64,000 nt of DNA from Casuarina equisetifolia (Eukaryota > Streptophyta > Magnoliopsida > Fagales > Casuarinaceae), in NCBI GenBank assembly GCA_028551475.1, contig CM052356.1:24765884-24829883 (forward strand). Direction: 5' to 3'. Positions 12,241 to 24,269 of this stretch are shown here, in pieces (the stretch's first letter is position 1; each line of letters begins with the position of its first letter). Position numbers and translations under genes: made by a program. The notes beneath the pieces were generated by a model that saw nothing but the letters and a program-made list of their open reading frames with translations, was not told where the DNA came from and did not search any database.

Positions 12241-13510
12241 TGATAAATTTTAAATGCAAGTGAACATGTCAAACAAGTAATATAATGATAAGAAAAGTAT
12301 CGTCCCACAGAGATTGGTGATTACTATGCCAACTAATTACTAACGGTGAACAACTCCTAGAATTTATCTAACAAATCCAAATTGATAGAGAATAAACTAA
12401 TCAACTAAATTTAATAAAACTAAATACACAAAATATGTTAGAGTGTCCGATTTCACCATAATTATGAGGTACTAATGTAGATTATGTATGCTTGCAAAAG
12501 GGATAATATCTATGTGATGGCGAAACTTCCTAATTTATTTACTATCCTATGTCTAGGTATAGCAAACCTACTTAGTTCATTAATTTACTATATTTCTATA
12601 TGTGAATTGAAACAAACCAAATGCATTAGGATCTATGAACATTCCCAGTTTACAATAAATCTTTCGATTATCTTATCACCAAAAGCCACACAAACAACAT
12701 GGTATATGTCTATCCACATTTAATTCATGGTTATATATTATAAGAAGCAATTGCATATTATTACCTCTCAGTCTCAAACATGCACATCAAATCATTTAAG
12801 TGGTGGCCAATCACTTAAAAGCATTAAGTATAATAATATATAACTCACATAAATAAAATATCTTGCAAAACATAATAATCATAAGATTCATACCATCATA
12901 ATTAGGTTACATCGTAGCTCTAACAAAAATAAACTAAAGCATAAAGAAATAATGAGGAAGAATAATAATAGGGAATAAAGAAGGCATCTTGAATCCAAGA
13001 ACAAGAAGTCTGTCACCCTTTTTGTCTTCTCTTCAAGAAAATCTTGAATTCTTGGCCTCTTTCTTGAGTTGTGCTCAATTTCCTCCTCTCCCTTTCTTTT
13101 GCCTCTTCTCTTCTCTTAAATAGGGTTTAGGTTTAGACCTACTCTTATCCTAATAGAATTGGGTCTCAGAGATCTAAAACAATTGAGTTTTGAACTCTTA
13201 ATTTAATTAGGCTTTGAACTCCTAATATGATTAGGTTTTCTAATTATTTAGAAAACTCAATAACAATAAAATCTAATAACAATCATTCAAAACCCAAGCC
13301 CATCTTGACTCTCTTGATCCTGATATTACGATTTTACCATACAATAAGCATCAGGCTCTCCATGTTCATCTCTTTTCTCCTTACCTTTTTGTGCTACATA
13401 AATAAGATAAATTTAAGTAAATAAAGAAGAGTTCAAATGTTTTCTCACAATTATTAAAGTTATTTATTGCCTAAAATAGTTAAAATAACTCTATAAAAAT
13501 AAAGTTATCA
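12241..13510. mobile_element. Nested 1.27 kb insertion with short TIRs
   Basis: It interrupts the copia pol between integrase and RT. The ends are TGATAAATTT at 12241 and AAAGTTATCA at 13501-13510, inverted repeats with 9 of 10 matches. The flanks TCAACTGTT (12232-12240) and TCAACTACC (13511-13519) look like a 9-bp target duplication with three transitions. Removing the insert and one flank restores the pol frame across the joint. The interior is AT-rich with no recognisable transposase, so it is a non-autonomous DNA element. A 9-bp duplication is typical of Mutator-like elements, but the short TIR leaves the family open. Confidence 0.65.
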
Positions 13511-15648
13511 TCAACTACCAGTCCCTAGTACAAATTTAACAGTGAATACTCTCCCACTCACTAATATGATTCCTACGTCAACATCTTCAATCATGGATAT
13601 GCCTCGTTTTTCAACTTCCACAGACCATGATAGAGATACTCCCTGTACCGAAACAGATCCTTGCACTCCTCATCCTGACGTGCATCTGCCATTTTCTTAG
13701 TCTGTGCATGTACCCACTAACTCAAGTCCTTCTCACACACACATGGAATCATCCCAACCAAGTTTTTCTCCCACATCAACCATTCCAAACCACATCAACC
13801 CAACACCTGCATCCCTTCCAAAACCAGTTGTTATGCACTTCCCTTGTGGCAATGAACGTGCATCACTTGACCATGTGGAAATCATGTTTAATGACTTTCC
13901 TGCAGGTCCTTTATTTGATGATCCCACCAACCTGTCAAGCCCACCTTCCCTTCCCCGAAGCCTTCACTCAGAACCTACCACTCTCTCACCCAATACACCA
14001 TCCAAAAGATCACATGCTGTAAGGACCCATTCCATGACGACAAGAAGCATGTCGGGAGTTAATCGTCCAAATCCCAAGTATGTGCTCTTTCACCCACCTT
14101 CCATTCCTTCGGTATTTACCAATATCCATAGTTTTCTCGACCATCTAGGTTGGAGAAAAGCCATGTTGGCCGAAATGAATGCCCTCACCCAAAACAGCAC
14201 ATGGGAGCTCATCCCTCGTGAACCTACTATGAATATAGTAGGATGTAAGTGAGTTTTTAAACCCAAGCTGAATCCAGACAGAACCCACAACGCCTCAAGG
14301 CTAGGCTTGTTGCCAAAGGCTATCACCAAGAGTCTGGAGTCAATTATTTGGAAACTTACAGTTTAGTAATTTGACCCACAACCGTGCGTATTATCCTCAC
14401 ACTAGCTACTGTTCAAGGGTGGCATCTTCGCCAGTTTGACGTGGACAATGCGTTTTTGCATGGTGAGCTACTGGAACCCGTGTTTATGGAATAGCCACCT
14501 GGTTTTCATAGCTTTCATTTTCACAACACGTCTGCTCACTTAGAAAGGCTCTCTATGGCCTTAGGCAAGGACCATGAGCGTGGTTTGATAAACTCTCTTC
14601 CTTCCTACTGGATCGCGGTTTTAGCTGCTCACCATATGACCCTTCACTGTTTGTCTACAGTTAAGGAAACAATCACGTGTGGGTTCTTATATATGTGGAC
14701 GATTTAATCATCATAGGCAGTAACCCTCTCTTGCTTGATCATTTTACTGCATGCCTTCGTGCAAAATTCCCAATAAAAGATTTGGGTAAATTGCACTTCT
14801 TCCCTGGTGTTCGTGTGCACTACGGTGATGAAGGACTATTTATCTTACAGGAGCAATATGCTCTAGACATCTTCCACAGAGCTGAAATGAGTTTTTGCAA
14901 ACCACTTTTGACTCCAGTAGCTCTCAAGCCTTCCAGAATGATGAATGGAGATGAACCTCTTTCCAATCCAACTTAGTTCCGATCAATCTTAGGGGCTTTG
15001 CAATACATCACACTCACAAGACCGGATCTCTCTTTTGTTGTAAATCGTTTGTGCCAAAAAATGACCAAGCCAACAGCTTTGGATTTCTTTGAACTGAAAC
15101 GTGTTTTACGTTATCTACATGGAACCTGCTCTCTGGGACTTTGCATCCACTCAAACAGTTTGGTGAATCTCTATGGATTCACTGACTCATACTATGCTGG
15201 TTGCTCAGAGAGCAGACCCTCAACCACGAGGATATCTCCTTTTCCTAGGAGCAAATCTCGTATCTTGGAGTTCTAAGAAGCAACACTCTGTCTCTAAGTC
15301 CTCAACAGAGGCAGAATATAGATCACTAGCCTCGGGTACAACAGAAAGTATATAGATTCTACACCTACTAAGACACCTCAGTGTTGCCATGTTCAATCCA
15401 ATCAAACTGTACTGTGATAACATATCGTCCCTGCACTTGACAACAAAGCCTGTTTTTCACAACCGCTCAAAACATTTTGAAATAGATTACCATTTTGTGC
15501 GTGAGAAGGTTGCACAAGGGACTTTGATCACTGAATATGTGCCTTCCAGCCAGCAACTAGCAGATGCTTTGACAAAACCATTGTCAAGAGAAGCTTTCGA
15601 AGCTTTGAGGACCAAATTCTGCATTACCACGCCAAATTTGAGGGAGCA
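13511..15648 (+). pseudogene. copia pol, reverse transcriptase and RNase H part, decayed
   Basis: RT blocks are recognisable: GWRKAMLAEMNAL near 14148, [10 protein letters not shown] near 14440 and the catalytic YVDD at about 14692-14703. RNase H blocks are [10 protein letters not shown] near 15303, LYCDNISS near 15408 and SKHFEIDYHFVRE near 15465. The frame is broken by stops such as TGA near 14250 and by a frameshift around 15230. The last open piece (15389-15763) continues past 15649 into the 3' LTR. Confidence 0.85.
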
Positions 15649-16420
15649 TGAAAAAGAAGCTTCTCAATCATCTCCGAACTCAGAAAGGCTTGCTGGACAG
15701 AGAACAAGTGCCCAGGCCTTACATGCAGCAGTTCAACGTGCCAAAGGCCAGCTGACAGAATAGACCACTCACCCAGGCTTTGGACACGTCAAGCGTGGAG
15801 ATCATTGGCTTTACAATGATGTCCCACCTAACATAGTAGGTGTTGTTTCTCCAACTACTGTGCTGTCCGCTCTTGATGCACCTGCTGAACCATGGTCTGC
15901 TTAAGCATCTACACAAGTGACACATGGATGCTCTCCACCTCAACTACAATCACATGCAGTTCACATGCAAATACACAGAGCACACAATTCACAGCATAAC
16001 ATTGGAAAGCAACCATCAAGTGACATGAAGTGTTGTTATACTATTGGCACCGTCAACACAGCGTTTGCAAACTACAAGAGGAAAGGAAGTGACAAGGATG
16101 ACACATTGTATGAAAGCCAAGACAAAGCAGACAATCCTTCCATCCCCAATCAGCAAGTCATGTGCCATGGAAGTTCTAGTGTAAAGTATTGGGAAGCCAG
16201 GAAGAAAGCAAAAGGAAGTCAGGACAGAGACACGTTATTTACTTTCCTTTAGAGTCAAGATGTAAACTTCCATGCAAATACGTGGGAGTAATAAGTGGGT
16301 TGAAACACCTATAAATAGGTGTGGCTTGCCAATGAGAAAAAAAAAGCCTCTATGTTCTGTAATCGTGCAGTCTTGCAATACAATATCTTCTGCATTTTGC
16401 CAAAACTCTTATTTTCTTCT
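15649..16420 (+). repeat. 3' LTR of copia element, overlaps pol frame
   Basis: Second LTR copy, TG start directly after a purine-rich tract. The pol frame enters the LTR at 15649. In this copy it meets TAG at 15761-15763 and TAA at 15902-15904; the 5' LTR has CAG and CAA there. The frame ends at a stop shared by both LTRs (16250-16252 here). Confidence 0.88.
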
Positions 16421-17489
16421 AGTTTACAAGGCAGGCAACTCTCTCCCATCCTGTGCCACCAATCACCACCATATCTTCTTAAAGTCTATGTGAAAATTAC
16501 ATCGGACTCTTGATACAATTCCGCGTCAACGTTGCCAACACATTTCTGTATCACACACGCACCTTTCAAAGAAATCAGAAGTCACATGCTTCTCAGCTCT
16601 ACATATAACAACTACTCAGTTTTTCATTAGTTCATCTTCTTCTATGTTCCTATAAAAGGCAGAACAACTCTGTTTCTCGCTTATTTCTTCTATGTTACAC
16701 TTTCGTCACTCTGTTCCACTTTCGTTCTGTTTCATTTATAGGATATGGTCAAAGCCATAGAAGGATCGAAACATGATGGGGAAAATATTTGCATAACCAA
16801 CTCGAAGAAGACTTAGGAAATACGCCACTGCCCCAGACGCTGGCGAACATTGGCAGTCCAAGTTTTGATATCAAGCGGCTGCAGTCAATCATCTTCTCTG
16901 GCTAGAAGGTTTTGTCTATACTTTTGAAACCAGATCTATTTCAGCGATACACTTTTCAAAGTTGGTTGAGACGGGCTATTTAATACATTAGGGAATTCAG
17001 TGGCACTCTAATGTGTGTTTTTGACAATTTGTTTTAATGGTTTCGTTGAAGAAGAATCCTAGCATGGATGCCTTAGTCTCATATTTATGTATAGGAAATT
17101 CAGCTGCCCTCATATGTTTTCCGGCCCACCACTTTGAAGCCCAAGATTATACAGAGGAAGTGACTTATTTTCAAGTTTTGAACATTCAAAACATCCGAGT
17201 CAGGCTGTTTTTTCTTTGTATTCACCTTCTGCAGACTTTTGTTGCGATCAACGAAGTGTCAAAACAAATCAAGAAGGAAAAAAAAAAACTAATTTCTTCC
17301 CTGTAAACCAAGGAACTTTGGTATTATCCTGGTAGTCCTTAAGAAAAAGGTAAAAGAAAACTTTGATAATCTTGTAAAAATTGGAGATAAACTATTGAAG
17401 AAACCAGTTTCAAGAGTGAATTCGGAAACCGGTTTCTGTGAGCCTACTACTCGAGGTATACATGAAGAGCGGCTCAAAGGTAATGCCTT

Positions 17490-18150
17490 TATTCTCACCG
17501 TATTTGATTCTTCAGCGACTCAATATTGAATCGTTAATGTGTCCATTTCTTTGACCTATGCAAGTTACCTTATATTCAATCAAGCGAGGAAAATTCTACT
17601 AAAAGTAAGATCATAACATGTGAAGTTAAATATGCAATCCCAAAGTGATGTCGTTTAATGAATGTGATTAGAATTCAAGTTAATTATTAAATGTTATTTT
17701 GTTATAAATTCACACATTTTTTTTTTATATCAAATTAGTCACTATAAACTGGAAAAGTTACTGCATAAGATTATCCCTTCGTGGTGCCAGTTAAGGGTAA
17801 AAGTTGGAATGAAGAAGAAGCGGTAAAAAAAGGAGATTACTCGGAGAGGAAACTCATCTCTTTCTATCTGCAGATTTTCTGTTATGCAAGTAAAGTACAA
17901 TATGGAAAAACATGTATGGTACCCCTGTACAAAGCACTCAGGTGCTGCTCAGATTTTTGACACTAGGACTGGTGCGCAGATTTGTTTATGGTACTCAAGA
18001 GTTTCTGACACTAGGACTGGTGCTGTTGTGCTGTACCGATGAGGACGATGAGTCAGCTAACAGTAAACAAGTAATTATATGGCAGTCGGCTTCTTCCACG
18101 TCTTTCCGGTTTAGTTGGGAACGAGACTCGTGACTTTTCAAGTCGCCAAC
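17490..18150. other. Region between PLP pseudogene and duplication unit A
   Basis: Sequence after the pseudogene's exon 6, largely AT-rich. It contains two close copies of a short phrase (TTTCTGACACTAGGACTGGTGC-like) near 17955-18025. No exon 7 remnant or other gene recognised. Confidence 0.35.
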
Positions 18151-19657
18151 AAATGCAGATGAGTCAACATAAGTTGGTCTCCACTCGGACGGAGATAAGT
18201 CACCGCCCGTGGGTCTCGAGGCTGCGTGACAGCGGTTCAACTTATCCGTTGCCACGTGAATTGACCCGGAAATTACGGATGCTAACAAGTCAACTTACCT
18301 CAACGATTCTCTCCCAGCAATCCAGGGACCACGTACTTTGTTTTACTTCCCAGTTCAATAATGTGTACATTTTAGTGGTCTGAAAAGCCCTGATTCAATG
18401 TTCCTGTCAGTTAAAACGAAAAGAATGCAAGTTCCAAAACAAGTTCTTAACTAAAACAACGAAAACATTTTTAAATTCTCAAGTTGTGAATTATTGATCA
18501 CATGGCACAAAACTATAAAACGATATTTTAATATGACAGATTGCATAAATTGTTTTAAAAAGGCATGCTTCTAATTGTTTAGGTGAAATTTTGGGAAAAA
18601 TCAATTATGTCATAAAAAATAATATATTTTGTCCTCTTTAGTACTAACCAGACAACGGTACAAATTATAAATTATCTAAATAAATTGAAACTTGATTCCA
18701 ATTGTCGGACAAAATAAAAAAAAAATGAGTTGATTAATCAGGAAACGTTTTGAAATAGAAGTGATAAAGTTAATAGAAGGAGATTGAGAAAGCGCTGAAG
18801 GTTTAATGTAGATGCAGAAGCTAAATCGTTTCGTCTAACATAATGTTGCCAAAAGCACGTAGAGGTGGGAATTTGCTTGATAATGATCAACTTCAAAGCA
18901 ACATCATCAACAAGCACAGAGACGCATAAATATTTGCTACTTGCTGTTGCTCGTTGTTTCTGCAACTATTTCTTAATGTTATAAATTTGTTATTTCTTAC
19001 CCTTAATTTAATCATCAAAAAGCACACAGATCTTTCCAGCTGACGATGTCGAACTTGATAGCCTCACATTTAATTCAACGCCCTTTCGTTGTCCAAACTC
19101 ATGTGTCTTAAATTCAAGTTGCAGCAACAAAACAAAGGTCTTTCGTGGGAAGCATCCTTTTAAAGATGACAGCTTGCTTGTTCTTAGTTCCAATGAAATT
19201 TTGGATGCGTGCTTCCCACGGAGAAAGCGTTGGAAAGCGCCAAAAGATCTTTCTAAACAAGTGGGTCGACAGTTCTGGTTGGGAGTGATGTCGAGGAATC
19301 GGGTCAACACCAGGCCTGGGTTTTCTTAGTCACGTTGTGGAAATTTCACCTTAACGATTCTGCAATTGTTGCAAACTTCTTCACCTCATTGTTACGCTAT
19401 GTCTTCACGCAATTTTATTATCTCATGCAAGAACAGCAGACAAGAAAGCCAACATGACTTGTAGAAAAAGAAGTTTTACATAGATGAACATTTTTCCATT
19501 ACGCAAGCGGGAAAAGAAAAAAATGACTGCATCTGTGGAAGTGTTGTCATACTCGGGAATTTACTCAAACAAATGGAAATGAGTAATGAGTCAACAAACT
19601 TTTCTACGTCCTACCCCACACTACAACGCTTTCACGTGCAGAGTCATTACTGCGACT

Positions 19658-21647
19658 TCATTTGTGGTTGGAAGCGCGTCCAGCCGGGGACTTGGCATGC
19701 CGGAGGCTCCTCTCTTGGGAAAGCAATTTTGCGAACCTGTAAGAACATACGATATTCATTATGTTAACGTGATAATGAAAAGCAAATTTTGCTAAAACGA
19801 AGCGTAGAATTTAGTCTTTCCATACCTTTTGAGGGCCTCTTCGTTGGTTTCATGGTTTGAAGGCTCATAGACTCCAGTGTCCAGATTTACCCTGGCGACT
19901 GGTTTCTTCAGCAGTGCTTCGCCAGTTTTCACAAGATCATCTAAATTCTTCGTCGTGGCTACGTCCACCGAAGAGACCGTGCCGGTTAATGCATCGTCCT
20001 GCGTTATTTGGATTCAGAGATGCATTTAAGTCTTAAGACGATAATTAAGTCAACAAAACATCGAGTGTTCTTTATTTTCATCGTTCAACGTGTCATACCT
20101 GAATCCGCAGATAGCTTCTCTCACTCTGAAGGGCTTGAAAAACTACAGAGAGGTGGACATCCACCATATCTGCGCTTGCATGAGTAAATACATCCACAAT
20201 TGGGGTGGAACCACCCTGGGTTAACCAATCCAGTATGCCCCACTTTGCAGCCTCCGGCGCCTTGTACTTCTCTTCAGTTTTGGGGTTGCCAGTTCCCAAC
20301 GATATGACCAGAAATCGTCCGTAGTCCATTGGTTTTATAGGAAAGAAGTCAGGGTTTCCTCTAATCATCTCCTTGGACACCTCACCCATGGCAACTAAGG
20401 CCTGGAAAAAAAAAGTTTTAGTAAGAAAATATGCTAAGAGAAGTTAATCGTTGTTCTCGTTACTACCACTACTCTATTTTGCAATTAACGTTTTTGTTAT
20501 TGTTCGGTATTTTGTGAGGTTTGAAAGGTATACCGGATTATTAGCAGCAACGCCACCATCTGTCAGGTTAAATTCCCTAACTCTACCTTCGGCATCTTCG
20601 GTTTCAAAGTAATAAGTGGGAAGATAAGTTGGAGCAGCTGAGGTTGCAATGCATATATCTGAGAGTAAGGCATCTAAACTCTGGTTTTTCTTTACCTGGT
20701 GCATGAAAAGCAAATCAGAGATTGTTAGTGACCCCCAGTCGATCAATAAATCCCATTCAAAGTGGAAAGGAGAATTGAACTAGATGACTGGTTTTAGAAA
20801 ATTTATTCAAAAAGCGGAAAGGATTCAACCTCGTAGCTAGAAAAGATGGTTGGTTGGAGTCGCTTAACGTCGAAGGTTGGGATGACAACATTAGTCAAAG
20901 TCTGGTGCAATCTTGTGCTTCCTAGTTTTTCCCTCACAAGGTTATGTAAGTACTTGCCGTCGTACTTTGGCCCGGAAAGAGCTTTGATAATCTTTGAAAC
21001 ATGAGGAAATAATGGAAAGCTGCAGTTCGACAACAAAAATTTCAAGTTAACAACTGAAAGACAAAAACATAATTTGGGTAGTAATCACTAGGAAAGCTTT
21101 ATCTCATACTAATGGAGTTCTGATCTAGTAGAGACTCGAATTTACTTGTTTTGCGGGAAGATTCTAGGGCAGTGTTTTAGGTAGAAGTCGTTGATATCCT
21201 TGGCGGCAAAGAGGGGTCGGTTCTTCTCATTTGGGGCAGCTAGCATGGCGGTTACAAGACCTCCTGTACTTGTTCCTGAGATCACATCAAAATAATCTGC
21301 GATTCTTGCATCTTCACCATCCAGCTTCTGTACCATGCATAAGCGTCGAGAGTAAGTAATTGAAAGATAACATGCTGAAGCATTAGAACGGTGCATGTGA
21401 AAGTGCATAACTTCAGTAATTAAAAACAGATGTTGAATTCTTTTTACGGCGTGTACAGAAAAGTGTGTAATAGCCATTCGGCTTATACATAGCGCATATG
21501 CCTAAGAACTGATACCTGAAGCTCAGATTCTAAGAAACAAAGGATAGTTCCAGGGATAATCCCTCTTATTCCTCCGCCATCAATGCTGAGAACGGTAATG
21601 AAGTTTCCATAGGTTGGAGGCTGAAGGCGGGGGCTAGTTGCTTCCAT
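19658..21647 (-). CDS. Patatin-like acyl hydrolase, PLP gene 1 (unit A)
   Basis: Seven exons, in transcript order 21647-21516, 21327-21146, 21019-20830, 20695-20534, 20401-20099, 19998-19826, 19736-19658. All have GT-AG junctions and the reading phase is consistent, giving 406 aa. Patatin-like proteins are lipid acyl hydrolases (phospholipase A2 / galactolipase type) with a Ser-Asp dyad. Seen here: oxyanion loop DGGGIRG at 23-29, nucleophile GTSTG with Ser64, and Asp214 in LTDGG. The length fits the PLP2 type (about 407 aa). The start at 21647 sits in good context (CCATGG) and is shared by all copies; upstream in-frame ATGs are not conserved. There is no obvious signal peptide, so it is probably cytosolic or membrane-associated. 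Family members act in defence and stress lipid release. Its TATA region has drifted relative to its sisters. Confidence 0.9.
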
Positions 21648-21864
21648 GGGGATTGGTGGTTTGGTGATAGGTGAATGGGAGGGGAAAGCTTTTAGGTACG
21701 TTATAGGGAACTCTAAACTTCTTAAGAGCTTCAAAAGGAAGTTGTGATCTTGGTAGTCGCTTGGAGAGAAGAAAGGTTTTAGGTGCCTTAGAGAGAAACT
21801 TTGAACTTTCTAAGAGGCTCAAATGAAGTTATGATCTTGATATTTCCTTAGAGAGGAGTAAGTG

Positions 21865-21872
21865 TACATATA
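21865..21872 (-). promoter_or_regulatory. Drifted TATA box of PLP gene 1
   Basis: Read on the minus strand this is TATATGTA after the conserved GAGCC, where genes 2 and 3 have TATATATA. It lies about 220 bases upstream of the ATG. Confidence 0.5.
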
Positions 21873-21879
21873 GGCTCCT

Positions 21880-23421
21880 CTGATCAACTCTTGAACCGCG
21901 TTCTTGGACTGAATCACACCAGAAAGAGAGTCATTACATGAATGTGTTTCAATTTTGACCAAACTCGTACTTCCTTGTATTGTTTGTGGCGTTGGACTAC
22001 TTTAAGTTATCGATAAAGGGAACAATTGAAACGTTCACGAGGTTGCCATAGTAACTAAGAATTGTAGATGAGACTTCAGAAGAATTGTAGGTGAGCAAAA
22101 GCAATTAAAGCCATGGAGGCCAATGGTGGCACTAGGCCTAACCCACGCTGCTCATGATTAGCTAACCTCTATAAATCCCCATTGCAAGCGGATAATTTTT
22201 AATTTAATATCATCCTCACATCTTTTTCCTCTGGCTGCCTACAGTGGATGCCAAACTCAAGAGCACCAAGAGAATCAAACTTTCATTCAACACGTTGATT
22301 TTATGCAACCGAAAGAGAGTGATAACATTGAAAAGTCAGCAGAAGCAAGATAACTTGCAGACGCCATTATATATGCAAAGTAACAAAGACTTGTAAGAAA
22401 TGGAGAACTCAACAAAGGTGGACCATTCAATTTCACCCGCATATGCTTTAATGGGGATATATGTTTCAATTGCAGCATGAAGTCGAAAACCTTATCATTC
22501 GGTTGGCGTTATGCGTTTTATCATTGTGCCATGATGGAATTTTAAAGAACTGATAAGAACATTTTGGAAATACATCGTGGTGACTCATCCTTAAAACAGT
22601 TTTGATTGAAACGGAACCAAGTGGAGAATGATGACAGAGCTGTAGCGTGAACAATGGTCCATCTTGTATGTTTAACAGTTGCTACTTTTCTTGATGGAAA
22701 TACTTTGGCAGCACATGTCTACAACTATCATGATAATGATTTGAAAACTGCCTTTATGTGTCTATTAAGTACTAATTTTACCACTTTAGTTTCAGTCTGC
22801 TATCCCCTGACCTTTGTATTGCTGAGGTTATAATTCTGCAAAGAGGAAAAGTCAATAGTGGAAGATGATTCTTTTCCTCGTGGATCTTAATTTTAATGTT
22901 AGGAAGAAGTATGACGATGGCATTTGAATGAAAGGCAGCCAACACGAAGGAGCAAAGCTAATGGGTGGTGATTAGATGATTATACCGATAGCCAAGATTG
23001 CGTTTTCTTCATGTCAGCAAACTAATGGAAGTAGCAACCAATAAAGTGAAAACTTTCAAAGAAACGTGATCAATTGCAAGCTTCCGACAGCTCGAAGTAA
23101 ATAATCACCATCTTCTGGATTGTAAGTGCATCAAAGCCGCGGCTAGACGTCATCATGCGTGTAAGATAGCACAAGGAATTTAAGGTTTACATTGGTGGCT
23201 ATAGATCTTAATTCAGAAGCAAAGAGCACAACTAGTTTATTATACACATTAGAAAATAATATTTATTTTTGCACTCTAACTTTATTAATAACTTATTATT
23301 CCAAAAAAAATTGATACTAAAAATAATAATAGGATTCTTGCCGATTCATTGGATAGGCACCATCTCAACACTCTGGAAACGTGATTAAAGTTTGTTTGGA
23401 AATCGAGCTGATGTGGTGGCC
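21880..23421. other. Upstream flank of PLP gene 1, no gene seen
   Basis: Upstream part of duplication unit A and its right border. It aligns by eye to the upstream flanks of PLP genes 2 and 3, but no open frame is conserved among the three copies, so I read it as non-coding. Confidence 0.45.
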
Positions 23422-23872
23422 AAGTGGCTGCCATGTCAGTTACTTGACCAGTTCCTAGAAGCACGTTTTTCTGCCAGTAAGCACATTCCCAGGCTTCTTT
23501 TGAGATAAGAACATGGCCTCAACATTTTACATTTGGTCTTATTCAAGTTCATGTTCACATGACCAAGACTATAGTTCAAACAATGCCACTCTTGTTTCAC
23601 TCCATTACAAATAGAGGATCCTAACCTATGTTCTCTACTCACTGACAAGTGGCTGCCATGTCTGTGACTTGACCAGTTCCTATAAGCACTTTTTTGTGCC
23701 AGTAAGCACATTCCCAAGCCTCTTTTGAGATAAGAACATGACCTTAACATTTTACATTTAGTCTCATTCAAGTTCATGTTCAAATGACCAAGACTGTGGT
23801 TCAAACAAAGCCACTCTTGTTTCACACTATTACAAATTGAGCATCCTAACCTATGTTCTTTACTCATGGACA
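23422..23872. repeat. Tandem direct repeat, 2 x 225 bp
   Basis: Two adjacent copies begin AAGTGGCTGCCATGTC at 23422 and at 23647, with scattered substitutions. A 173-codon minus-strand frame runs through both copies, but it matches no family I know and is probably an accident of the duplication. Confidence 0.7.
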
Positions 23873-24269
23873 AAACAATAATAACCACGTCACAAAATAA
23901 CCAAACCCCATTTCGCAACTGTTCAACCAAAACTTGATATGTTCCACCCCGTAGCAAACAAGGAGATCGACTTAGTACCTTCTTGACTTAGTCTAAAAGT
24001 TTGTGAGAACAACAATTATTGAATTATTCTGAATTTTGACATTTGTTTCTTTTAGGTCCTTTTGACTAGCTAATTAATGGACCTAGGTAGTACTCATTAA
24101 GGGTTTATTTTTGGACTTTTTTTTTAAAGCATTTTGATTTAGCATTATGTAATCCATTAAATAAGGCACTCTTTGTAATGCCAAAGTCAATAATAATGAT
24201 TGTTGGAATATATAGGATCCAACAATGTTTTTGTTTCCCATCAACATTTGGGTTACAATGTTTCTTGCT

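Larger units (their letters stand above)
8963..16420 (+). mobile_element. Ty1/copia LTR retrotransposon, non-autonomous by decay
   Basis: Full-length element with two 772-bp LTRs (8963-9734 and 15649-16420). Flanks are CGTTT (8958-8962) and AGTTT (16421-16425), an imperfect 5-bp target duplication. Just inside the 5' LTR, TTGACATTAGAG resembles a decayed initiator-tRNA primer site, and a purine-rich tract precedes the 3' LTR. Internal order is gag, protease, integrase, RT, RNase H, which is the copia order. Many stops and frameshifts break the polyprotein, so it is not autonomous now. The LTRs differ at roughly 35 sites by eye (about 95-96% identity), which implies an insertion of moderate age. 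It sits in an intron of a patatin pseudogene and has itself been hit by a 1.27 kb insertion. Confidence 0.9.
7911..17480 (+). pseudogene. Patatin-like protein pseudogene, split by a copia element
   Basis: Remnants of a patatin-like gene in correct exon order on the plus strand. A possible exon 1 trace lies at 7911-7985 (weak). Exon 2 is clear at about 8005-8229: it keeps GLVTDMLAASNE and a KAF...PKFF segment, has a frameshift near 8150 and an intact GT donor at 8230. A copia element (8963-16420) then fills the following intron. Exon 3 resumes after the AG at 16740-16741 (16742-16908); it keeps LPQTLANIG and SFDIKRLQ, with a frameshift and a TAG near its end. Exon 4 (about 17038-17155) keeps KKNPSMDALVS. 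A stub of exon 5 (TFVAINEVSKQI, from 17235) is followed by exon 6 (about 17350-17480, [10 protein letters not shown]). Most of exon 5 is deleted, and the GTSTG serine motif is lost (GSTIG). It cannot make an active enzyme. Confidence 0.8.
18150..23375. repeat. Segmental duplication unit A (PLP gene 1 and flanks)
   Basis: Long imperfect direct repeat shared with units B and C. It starts near the phrase AACATAAGTTGGTCTCCACTC and ends near the GGCACCATCTCAACAC phrase. It contains about 1.5 kb of 3' flank, PLP gene 1 on the minus strand, its promoter and about 1.5 kb of upstream sequence. It is more diverged from B and C than those are from each other. Confidence 0.75.

Noticed and set aside
12241..13510. 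Interpretation of the nested insert as a second LTR element
   Set aside because: The ends are inverted, not direct, repeats, and no TG...CA terminal direct repeats or primer site were found.
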